Below, one piece after another: positions 1 through 10,039 of a stretch of DNA of 16,462 bases (positions are counted from its first letter, which is position 1; every line of letters begins with the position of its first letter). The DNA is from Myxococcales bacterium (GTDB taxonomy: Bacteria > Myxococcota > Polyangia > HGW-17 > SLPX01), in assembly GCA_007131745.1 (NCBI GenBank), contig SLPX01000421.1, positions 1 to 16,462 on the forward strand, given 5' to 3'. The position numbers and the translations under genes are program-made. The notes below the pieces were generated by a model. That model made no database searches. It had not been told where the DNA came from and was given only the letters and a program-made list of their open reading frames with translations.

Positions 1-1
1 A

Positions 2-760
2 CGAGCGTTCGCAGGAGCGGGCGCCGAGGGTGAAAAGGCCGGCGGCAGTGATGAATCGGGGAGTGAAACAAAAGCTGCAACGTGGAGGTGCGAACCCGCT
101 CCCGTCTTGGACTCTCCGGACGCATCGGGTGAAAAGACAATTGAAAAATGGGTTGGTATATGGAGTGCGAGACGTCTTTCCGGGCTTCATCAAGATGCTG
201 GGAGAGATATGGAAGATTTGTCCGATACGTGGGAGTTCAAGTTTCATTTCGGGGTAAGCGCGGGGTATGAACTCTATTTCCATCCTTCGGCGGGTTTGGA
301 CATCATGTGGAACGTGATGCCTGTACTTGAGATCCGAAAGTTCCGGCCTTTGACATCTTCTTTGAAAAATCATGACCGGGTTATGAGATTGGGACTCAGG
401 ATGGACTTTCATCACGTTTGGGGCTGTCTTGTATGCGGCAATGGTGAATCACCCGAAACAAGAATGTTCATGGTGGGTCCCGAGGTTGGCTACAGGATGC
501 ATTGGCCGGGAAAGAATCAAAAAAGACCGGTCAGTCTTTTGCATGGTCCGTTCGCCGGCCTTCAGATGACTGTTACCCATTATAAGGAATTTGATGACTA
601 CCGGGACCCGGAAAGAAGAACACACGATTTCTTTGTTAATCTGCGACTGGGCTATGAATTCGGGATGCTGCTGCTTCAGCGGTTTCAAGTGTTGATGTAT
701 CTGGGATACTCAAGGTTGGCTTTCGGGGTTTATGGGATCAATATCGCCTATGTTCATTGA
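2..760 (+). CDS. Exported beta-barrel-like protein, 5' partial
   Basis: The reading frame is open from the left edge to a TGA at 758-760, so the true start and any signal peptide lie outside the window; about 252 codons are visible. A TTG at 107 could serve as a start but is not needed. The first ~45 visible residues are low-complexity Gly/Ser/Glu/Lys and look like a surface-exposed or linker segment. The rest alternates aromatic and polar residues (FHFGVSAGYELYF, VMRLGLRMDF, FFVNLRLGYEFGMLLL) in a beta-strand pattern and ends in INIAYVH, like an outer-membrane barrel whose last strand closes at the C-terminus. It is a clear paralogue of the next gene: both share LEIR.F.P, R.GLRM, GPE.G.RM.WPG, GPFA.LQ and LR.GYEFG in the same order. 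Barrel location is inferred; no named family is recognised. Confidence 0.8.
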   Translation, partial: RAFAGAGAEGEKAGGSDESGSETKAATWRCEPAPVLDSPDASGEKTIEKWVGIWSARRLSGLHQDAGRDMEDLSDTWEFKFHFGVSAGYELYFHPSAGLDIMWNVMPVLEIRKFRPLTSSLKNHDRVMRLGLRMDFHHVWGCLVCGNGESPETRMFMVGPEVGYRMHWPGKNQKRPVSLLHGPFAGLQMTVTHYKEFDDYRDPERRTHDFFVNLRLGYEFGMLLLQRFQVLMYLGYSRLAFGVYGINIAYVH

Positions 761-770
761 GATTTCAAAA

Positions 771-1628
771 ATGCGACCAGGCTTTGTTTTTGTCGTCGCC
801 ATTCTTTTAGCGCCCGGATCGGTGTTTGCTGATTTTGACGAAGAGCCTTATGCCGGGACCGAAGCAGCAAAAGAAGAAGTAAATAAAGAAGTGATAGAGA
901 TAGCTCAAGAGTACGCAAAAGAAACTGAAGGAGACGAAGAAGATGATGAAATAGAAGTTGAAGTGGAGACCGAACAGGTGGGTCGGCCCGGGCCGAGTGA
1001 GGTCGTACTGGAGGATCCGGATTACCCGAAGATTCCGGCAAAATTCCATTGCGAGATGGTGAGCGAAAAAGGTGAAACTTCCACGAGGCGCAAACACGAG
1101 AAGGATAAGATTTCGGTACGAAAAGGATCGAAACATCAAAGCCGCAGCGTTCACTTCGGGTTGAGCGGCGGATACACTTGGTATTGGGGTCATCTGTTGA
1201 ACCTGACTCCCATGCTGGAGATTAGGTTGTTCAAACCGGAGAATTCTCCTTTCAAAACAAGGGATGTAGTTATTCGCATCGGCTTGAGGATGGAACTTTT
1301 GCCATGGGTTGAGAGTTATTCATCCGAAGACGAAGCCGAATCTGTTTTGGCTTTCATGTTGGGTCCGGAGGCCGGGGTGAGAATGTATTGGCCGGGTGAA
1401 AAACGATCCCCGTCGGCAATGTTGTTCCACGGGCCTTTTGCCTGTCTCCAATATGTGTACTTTGCCCAAAAAACAAACTCAAAAAAGGAAGATTATCATA
1501 CAGTTTTTTTGAGGGTCGGTTATGAATTTGGGGTAATGTTTTTCCGGTTTTTGCAGTTGTCCGCGCGATTTGAACTTGTTCAATTTTTTATGCCCAATTT
1601 CGGGTTCAACGCGGCCCTTGTCTATTGA
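771..1628 (+). CDS. Exported beta-barrel-like protein with acidic N-terminal segment
   Basis: From the ATG at 771 the protein is 285 residues and begins with a classic signal peptide (MRPGFVFVVAILLAPGSVFA, probable cut after VFA). In-frame ATGs at 732 and 750 would overlap the upstream gene; 771 is preferred because it gives the cleanest signal peptide, but no start has a strong ribosome site. After the cut comes a strongly acidic stretch of about 60 residues (Glu/Asp runs near mature residues 30-45), then a Pro-containing linker, then a ~165-residue beta-rich domain homologous to the upstream protein, ending in NAALVY. The acidic region replaces the Gly/Ser-rich region of the paralogue, so the two differ mainly in the part before the barrel. 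Tandem duplication is the simplest origin. Function unknown; porin, adhesin anchor or OmpA-like barrel are possible. Confidence 0.85.
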   Translation: MRPGFVFVVAILLAPGSVFADFDEEPYAGTEAAKEEVNKEVIEIAQEYAKETEGDEEDDEIEVEVETEQVGRPGPSEVVLEDPDYPKIPAKFHCEMVSEKGETSTRRKHEKDKISVRKGSKHQSRSVHFGLSGGYTWYWGHLLNLTPMLEIRLFKPENSPFKTRDVVIRIGLRMELLPWVESYSSEDEAESVLAFMLGPEAGVRMYWPGEKRSPSAMLFHGPFACLQYVYFAQKTNSKKEDYHTVFLRVGYEFGVMFFRFLQLSARFELVQFFMPNFGFNAALVY

Positions 1629-1808
1629 GCGACTTTGATTGGGTTGAGGTCTTATTGTAGAAGGGATACGTTGTCGAATTGCCGAATTGTCGGCTTGACA
1701 GGGCCGTGGAGCGGAGTAGGGTTTCCTGAATATTTTGGTGGGTAGGATGGTTGATAAGGATTTTCACCGGGTGGTGAGAATAAGGAAGAAAAGAAAGAAA
1801 GAGCGACT
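1629..1808 (+). promoter_or_regulatory. Leader region of glyQS: candidate promoter and two hairpins
   Basis: This 180-base gap has no gene. TTGACA at 1695-1700 is a perfect -35 match; 16 bases on, TAGGGT (1717-1722) is only a weak -10. Just before it is a perfect small hairpin, GCCGA/TCGGC with loop attg (1681-1694). Nearer the gene, TTTTCACC/GGTGAGAA (1761-1780) forms an 8-bp stem with one G-U pair and a GGGT tetraloop, ending 28 bases before the start codon. Neither hairpin has a T-tract. The segment 1781-1803 is almost all A and G and probably supplies ribosome binding. No T-box signature was found. Confidence 0.4.
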
Positions 1809-4868
<3,060 letters not shown>

Positions 4869-4873
4869 AACGG

Positions 4874-4984
4874 ATGCGGGTGGAGGAGGCGCTGGTGAAA
4901 AGGGGCCTGGAAAGGGGTCTTGAAGGTAATGATTACATCCGTGCATTTGGATTTGCCTGCAACCGCATTGCAGAGTATGGATAG
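4874..4984 (+). CDS. Possible 36-codon small ORF
   Basis: An ATG five bases after the glyQS stop opens 36 codons ending in TAG at 4982-4984, which lies inside the ribosome-site region of the next gene (GTG at 4990). The peptide is mixed and charged (MRVEEALVKRGLERG..., ending CNRIAEYG) and could form a helix. Tight spacing on both sides fits translational coupling across the gap. There is no strong Shine-Dalgarno of its own and no family is recognised, so it may simply be a random open frame of this length. Confidence 0.3.
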   Translation: MRVEEALVKRGLERGLEGNDYIRAFGFACNRIAEYG

Positions 4985-4989
4985 GATTT

Positions 4990-5262
4990 GTGAGAGCATT
5001 GCTTTTTGTATTAGGTCTTGGACTCCTTGCCCTGTCATTTTGGCTCGGATATAACGGAGTAAGGCTCATTATCATCTTGAGGGATGCAGGTGAGCTGTCT
5101 TTTCAGGCCTGGACAAACGAGTTCTGGCTGTTGGATCCGGATAACTACAGGCGAGGTCTCGGTCCCAACGGGAGATGGGCCTTGCATTTGTTTGGATCAT
5201 TTTGGAGCTTTGTTTTTGCATGCGCTCTTGTAAAAGTATCGGGTTGGATGGTAAGAAAATGA
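4990..5262 (+). CDS. Small membrane protein, two predicted transmembrane segments
   Basis: A GTG start at 4990, with AGGA a few bases upstream, gives a 90-residue protein. It begins with a hydrophobic segment (about residues 3-28, leucine-rich, LLFVLGLGLLALSFWL), has a short polar middle with WTNEFWLLDPDNYRRG and NGRW, and a second hydrophobic segment (about 63-84) ending in WMVRK. Positive residues at both ends suggest both termini face the cytoplasm, leaving the Trp-rich loop outside. It sits between glyQS and ppdK, about 40 bases before the ppdK start, so it is probably co-transcribed with both. The family is not recognised and there is no signature residue pattern pointing to an enzyme; a small accessory membrane protein is all that can be said. 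Confidence 0.65.
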   Translation: MRALLFVLGLGLLALSFWLGYNGVRLIIILRDAGELSFQAWTNEFWLLDPDNYRRGLGPNGRWALHLFGSFWSFVFACALVKVSGWMVRK

Positions 5263-5303
5263 AACCAGAACTTGAACCTTAACCTAACTGGAGGAGAGGC
5301 AAG

Positions 5304-8024
5304 ATGAAGTATGTGTATCGTTTCGGACCGAATGAAACCGACGGCAACGCGGGTAAGAAGAACTTGTTGGGCGGAAAGGGAGCCAATCTGGCCGAGATGT
5401 CGCTATTGGGTGTTCCGGTGCCTCCGGGATTTACGATTAGTACGGAGGTATGTACCCATTATTACGACCACGGGAGAAAATATCCGGATGAACTTCGAGC
5501 CCAGGTGGATGCAGCCGTGGAGGCCATGGAAAAAGAAATGGACGCGGGGTTTGGAGATCCCGAAAAACCATTGCTGCTTTCGGTCCGTTCAGGCGCACGG
5601 GTGTCTATGCCCGGGATGATGGATACGGTTTTGAACCTGGGCCTGAACATGGATACAGCGCGCAAGTGGGGAGAGAAAATCGACAACAAGAGGTTTGCTT
5701 TTGACAGTTTCCGCCGCCTGATCCAGATGTACGGCGATGTGGTTATGGGAGTGGAGCATTCAGCGTTTGAGGAGAAACTTTCTGAAAAGAAGAAAGAAAA
5801 AGGGGTTAAGATCGACGCTGAGTTGGATGGCGACGCTCTCGAAGATCTGTGCAAGAGCTATCTGAAAGTAGTGGAAGAAAAGGCCGGCAAGCCGTTTCCG
5901 ATGGATCCGAAAGAGCAGCTTTGGGGTTCAGTCGGCGCGGTTTTTGGTTCGTGGGAAAACGAGAGGGCGAGAGTGTATCGTGCGCTGAATGATATTCCGG
6001 CTGAATGGGGGACCGCGGTGAATGTCCAGGCCATGGTATTCGGAAACATGGGTGAGAATTCTGCTACGGGCGTGGCCTTTACGAGGGATCCTGCAACCGG
6101 TGAGCATGTTTTCTACGGAGAGTTTCTGGTAAATGCACAGGGCGAGGATGTAGTGGCCGGAATCCGCACTCCTTCCAAGTTCAGGAAGGTGGAACGAGGG
6201 GAAGATGATCCGCCCACCTTGGAGGAGCTTTTTCCGGAGTGCTACAAGCAACTCGACGAAATCCAGCGCAAATTGGAGAAGCATTACGGTGACATGCAGG
6301 ACCTTGAGTTCACCATCCAGGAGGGCAAGCTTTATCTCCTGCAAACAAGGACGGGAAAAAGAACAGGTTTTGCAGCTTTCAAGATTGCCGCGGACATGGT
6401 TACCGAAGGTTTGATCGACGAGGAAGAAGCCTTGATGAGGCTGGAGCCGGATCAACTCAATCAGTACCTGAGACCGGTGTTCGACGCTGCTGCCTTGAAG
6501 GACGCCAGGCCGCTCGCCAAGGGGCTGAACGCGGGTCCCGGAGCTGCTTCCGGCAAGGTAGCGTTTTCGGCAGAGAGGGCGAAGGAATTGGCCGAAGGGG
6601 GGGATCCGGTCATTCTGGTGAGAAATGAAACATCCCCAGAAGACATCAAGGGGATGGCCGTTTCCCAGGGTATCCTTACTGCGTTGGGGGGAATGACCTC
6701 TCATGCGGCGCTTGTGGCACGACAGATGGGCAAAGTGTGCGTGGCGGGGTGCGGCGCTCTCAACATCGATTACAAGAAGAAACAGTTTTCGGTCGGGGAT
6801 GAAGTGGTAAAAGAAGAGGATTGGATTTCCATATCCGGTTCCACCGGCCACGTTTACAAGGACAGAATCCAGACAAGGCCGTCGGAGGTGTTGCAGGTGA
6901 TCCTCGAGGGTTCGCTCCGGCCGGAAGAGTCCGAAACATTCAAGACGTACGACAGGATAATGAAATGGGCGGACAAGCATCGCACGATGAATGTTCGCAC
7001 GAACGCGGATCAGCCCGACCAATCGGAGCAAGCCGTGAAGTTCGGGGCCGAGGGCATCGGTCTTTGCCGGACCGAGCACATGTTCTTTTCGGGGGATCGC
7101 ATCAAGTACGTGCGGCAAATGATACTTGCCGAAAACGAGGAAACCCGGAGGAAGGCTTTGGACAAGTTGTTGCCCATGCAACGTGAAGATTTCGCCGGTA
7201 TTTTCGAAGCGATGGGAGGGCGGCCGGTGACCGTGAGAACACTTGATCCGCCGCTTCATGAATTCCTGCCCCACGAGGAAAAGGATAAGAAAATGCTTGC
7301 CGATGACATGGGGGTGTCGATTGACAAGATAAAGGGGACAGTAGAGAGTTTGCATGAGGCAAACCCCATGCTCGGACACAGGGGATGCAGGCTTGCGATA
7401 ACATATCCCGAGATCTTGGAAATGCAGGCCAGGGCAATTTTGGAAGCTGCATGCGAACTGAAAAAAGCGGGCAAGGAAGTTTGCCCGGAGATCATGATTC
7501 CTTTTGTTAGCCATGAAAATGAGCTTCGTCATCAACGCGAAGTTGTGGAACGGGTGGCGAAAGAAGTTTTGCAGGAGCAGGGAGTGGATTTGGACTACCT
7601 CATCGGAACGATGATCGAATTGCCGAGAGCATGCCTTGTGGCCGACAAGATAGCCGCGGTTGCGGATTTCTTTTCTTTTGGAACTAATGACCTGACTCAA
7701 ACGACTTTCGGGCTGAGTCGTGACGATTCAGGAAGGTTTTTACCTCATTACGTAGAGACGCAGTTATTCAAGAAAGATCCTTTCGTGGCCATAGACCAGG
7801 AAGGTTTGGGACAACTTGTACGGATGGGGGTGGAGAAAGGGCGCGCCGGTAACTCCGGACTCAAAGTTGGAATTTGCGGTGAACATGGGGGCGAACCGAG
7901 TTCAGTTGAATTCTGCCACCGTACAGGTTTGAACTACGTAAGTTGCAGCCCGTTCAGGGTTCCCATCGCACGATTGGCTGCTGCAAGAGCATCAATCAAA
8001 GAAAAGCGGGGGAACAGCAATTAG
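5304..8024 (+). CDS. ppdK: Pyruvate, phosphate dikinase
   Basis: Interconverts pyruvate, ATP and phosphate with PEP, AMP and pyrophosphate, so it can work in gluconeogenesis or in PPi-dependent glycolysis. A strong ribosome site, GGAGGAG at 5290-5296, precedes the ATG by seven bases. The N-terminal ATP-grasp part carries [14 protein letters not shown] and [16 protein letters not shown] and ends with the usual [17 protein letters not shown]. The swivelling phosphohistidine domain has GGMTSHAAL with catalytic His at residue 467. The C-terminal TIM barrel has [29 protein letters not shown] and the active-site Cys at 858 in CGEHGGEP. At 906 residues it is slightly longer than the ~875-residue clostridial enzyme, with both catalytic residues shifted accordingly. 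The Thr two residues before the catalytic His, the site used by PDRP-type regulators elsewhere, is present. Only 11 bases separate it from the next gene. Confidence 0.98.
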   Translation: MKYVYRFGPNETDGNAGKKNLLGGKGANLAEMSLLGVPVPPGFTISTEVCTHYYDHGRKYPDELRAQVDAAVEAMEKEMDAGFGDPEKPLLLSVRSGARVSMPGMMDTVLNLGLNMDTARKWGEKIDNKRFAFDSFRRLIQMYGDVVMGVEHSAFEEKLSEKKKEKGVKIDAELDGDALEDLCKSYLKVVEEKAGKPFPMDPKEQLWGSVGAVFGSWENERARVYRALNDIPAEWGTAVNVQAMVFGNMGENSATGVAFTRDPATGEHVFYGEFLVNAQGEDVVAGIRTPSKFRKVERGEDDPPTLEELFPECYKQLDEIQRKLEKHYGDMQDLEFTIQEGKLYLLQTRTGKRTGFAAFKIAADMVTEGLIDEEEALMRLEPDQLNQYLRPVFDAAALKDARPLAKGLNAGPGAASGKVAFSAERAKELAEGGDPVILVRNETSPEDIKGMAVSQGILTALGGMTSHAALVARQMGKVCVAGCGALNIDYKKKQFSVGDEVVKEEDWISISGSTGHVYKDRIQTRPSEVLQVILEGSLRPEESETFKTYDRIMKWADKHRTMNVRTNADQPDQSEQAVKFGAEGIGLCRTEHMFFSGDRIKYVRQMILAENEETRRKALDKLLPMQREDFAGIFEAMGGRPVTVRTLDPPLHEFLPHEEKDKKMLADDMGVSIDKIKGTVESLHEANPMLGHRGCRLAITYPEILEMQARAILEAACELKKAGKEVCPEIMIPFVSHENELRHQREVVERVAKEVLQEQGVDLDYLIGTMIELPRACLVADKIAAVADFFSFGTNDLTQTTFGLSRDDSGRFLPHYVETQLFKKDPFVAIDQEGLGQLVRMGVEKGRAGNSGLKVGICGEHGGEPSSVEFCHRTGLNYVSCSPFRVPIARLAAARASIKEKRGNSN

Positions 8025-8035
8025 GATGTAAGACT

Positions 8036-10039
8036 GTGAAGAGTTTTTTCCAAACAGTGCGTTCATTCGCTTGGAGTATTTTTTCGTCGGCGGCAGTGTT
8101 TATGTGCGCGGGATTGGTTTGTGCTAACTGGGGTTGTCAGAATGACCTCGACGGCATACGGGGAGTGGATCGGCCTGGTATCGATCCGCCGAGGGACAAG
8201 TTTTTCTTTCCGACAGGATTGGCCGTGACCGATGATGGCCGTTACCTCTTCGTCACAAACGGAAACGCTGATTTGAATTACAACGGGGGAACCGTTAACA
8301 TGATCGACCTCCAGGCTCTCGCCCGCAAGCTGGAGTCGGGAGGTGGTCCGGGGTGCAGCTGGGACCCTCAAGACCCCATGGTCCTTGAATGCGAGGAATC
8401 GAGCGTCATCATAGCGCAGGCTACGGTGAGGGTCGGTCATTTTCCGGGATCCATTGAGGTGCTCCAACGTAAGCCGTGGGTTCCCGAGGCTGAGCCGAAT
8501 GGATACGGCTTCAATCGTTTGTACATTCCGGTACGCGGCGATCCTTCGTTGACCTACATCGACGTTGTTCATGAAGGACCCGATAGGGATTCACCGGTAA
8601 AGTGCCTTAGTTGTGGAAGAGGTTGCGCCCTGTCGGGAGAGAAAATACCTGATTGCGCCAGGGCGCACATGGTTTCGGAAACGCCGAAGGATACGCCGTA
8701 TTCCACGGTGAAGATTCCCGCGGAACCGTATGGCGTTTTTACAGACAGGGATTTGCGGTTCATGTACATGACGCATCTGAGTAATGGGTCGATCAGCCTT
8801 TTCGATTTCAGCAATGATGACGTCCCCGTGCTGCGGCAGGTTACTGCAGAGTATCTTGCACCCGGCTTGGACGGCCGCAGGGGAGGGTTCGGCGTCGCTG
8901 CTTTGAGAGCGGGCGATCCGCAAACCGAAATAGTGGTGTCGAATCGGGTGGCTCCTGAAATGCTGCTTTTCAGGCTCCAGTCCGCATCTCTCCGGGCGGC
9001 GGGTTGCTCTACCGGCTTTTGCCATGGAGAGATCTGCTCGCAATGCGAGCGGGATGAGGATTGCGCCGGTTCGAAGCAGTGTGTTTTTGATGAAGAGAAA
9101 GGATATTTCAGTTGCAGCGGAGGTGATTCGGTTTTGGCGGAAAGCTGCGGAGACGACGCGGAATGCAATTCGGGTTTCTGCACGGGAGGAACTTGCGCGC
9201 AATGCGGTGCAGACGAGGATTGCAAGGGTGTGCAGAAATGCATGGAGGGCGAAGGGGGCTACCATGTATGCCGGGCGGGTGATCGCCCGCTCGGCCGGGT
9301 GTGTGATGAATCCGAACAATGTGAAAGCGGAATTTGTTTTGAAGGACGCTGTATGGACTGTGTTGCGGATGAAGAATGTCCCGGTTTTCAGGAATGCCGG
9401 CCCACACTGATTGCAAAGGATGATTGGGCGCGTATTTGCATGGCGGGCAAGGGAAGGGCGGGGGCGTCATGTAGTGATTCTCCCAGGAACCCAGGTGACG
9501 GGGATCCCTTGTTGGTGCTTGCGGAAAGCATAAGGATAAGGGTTCCATTCGGACCGCTGGAAGAGGTGACGGCTGGTGATATTCGAGGGTTGGCCGTAGA
9601 TGATGTCGAAGACAAGCTTTATGCCGTTTCAAGGATTCCCCCTGCGGTAATCGTGATGGACACGAGTCTTGATGATGGAAAAACCAGGAAGGAAATCATA
9701 GATGCAATTGATTTGTGTTTGCAGCCGTCCAACATCAGGCTGAGAAGAACTCTGGACGGCCGGTTGTCCGCGTATGCCGTGTGTTGGGCCACGGGGCAGG
9801 TGTACGTGTTGGATCCCCACTCGGGGGATTTGTTAGCGGTAATTCCGGTGGGAAGCGGCCCTCACGACATGGCGTTTACAAGCGATGACCCGTGGCTGCC
9901 GGCTTCGCTTCGATCCCTCGGGTTTGTGAGCGTGTTCGCGGAAAATACCGTTGCCGTCATTGACCTGGATCCCGACAGCCCGACCTGGAACAGGGTGATT
10001 GGTCGTATCGGGCGACCTGAAAGGGCGGTGAAACAGTGA
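8036..10039 (+). CDS. Secreted propeller-like protein with inserted Cys-rich repeats
   Basis: GTG at 8036 is chosen because AGGA lies nine bases upstream, just at the ppdK stop, and because it gives a signal peptide; the frame runs further upstream inside ppdK. The product has 667 residues. The N-terminus is hydrophobic to about residue 30; a Cys at 34 (ANWGC) could be lipidated but is a poor lipobox. Next comes FFFPTGLAVTDDGRYLFVTN and GTVNMIDL, typical of YVTN/YncE-like propeller blades. Between about residues 324 and 480 lie three cysteine-rich units with the pattern C..D..C.SG.C..G.C..C..DE.C.G...C, then propeller-like sequence resumes (IRGLAVDDVEDKLYAVSR, GQVYVLDPHSGDLLAVIPVGSGPHDMAF). 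It overlaps the next gene by four bases (GTGA). Probably a cell-surface binding or scaffold protein; no enzymatic motif is seen. Confidence 0.85.
   Translation: MKSFFQTVRSFAWSIFSSAAVFMCAGLVCANWGCQNDLDGIRGVDRPGIDPPRDKFFFPTGLAVTDDGRYLFVTNGNADLNYNGGTVNMIDLQALARKLESGGGPGCSWDPQDPMVLECEESSVIIAQATVRVGHFPGSIEVLQRKPWVPEAEPNGYGFNRLYIPVRGDPSLTYIDVVHEGPDRDSPVKCLSCGRGCALSGEKIPDCARAHMVSETPKDTPYSTVKIPAEPYGVFTDRDLRFMYMTHLSNGSISLFDFSNDDVPVLRQVTAEYLAPGLDGRRGGFGVAALRAGDPQTEIVVSNRVAPEMLLFRLQSASLRAAGCSTGFCHGEICSQCERDEDCAGSKQCVFDEEKGYFSCSGGDSVLAESCGDDAECNSGFCTGGTCAQCGADEDCKGVQKCMEGEGGYHVCRAGDRPLGRVCDESEQCESGICFEGRCMDCVADEECPGFQECRPTLIAKDDWARICMAGKGRAGASCSDSPRNPGDGDPLLVLAESIRIRVPFGPLEEVTAGDIRGLAVDDVEDKLYAVSRIPPAVIVMDTSLDDGKTRKEIIDAIDLCLQPSNIRLRRTLDGRLSAYAVCWATGQVYVLDPHSGDLLAVIPVGSGPHDMAFTSDDPWLPASLRSLGFVSVFAENTVAVIDLDPDSPTWNRVIGRIGRPERAVKQ

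Noticed and set aside
1629..1808. T-box riboswitch before glyQS
   Set aside because: No T-box core sequence, specifier loop or terminator/antiterminator pair could be found; only small hairpins.
5928..7700. 590-codon minus-strand open frame
   Set aside because: Lies entirely inside ppdK, which has all catalytic motifs; the antisense frame is a codon-bias shadow.
8569..9319. Overlapping minus-strand frames opposite the Cys-rich region
   Set aside because: Composition reflects the antisense of cysteine and aspartate codons; the plus-strand frame has a signal peptide and coupled neighbours.
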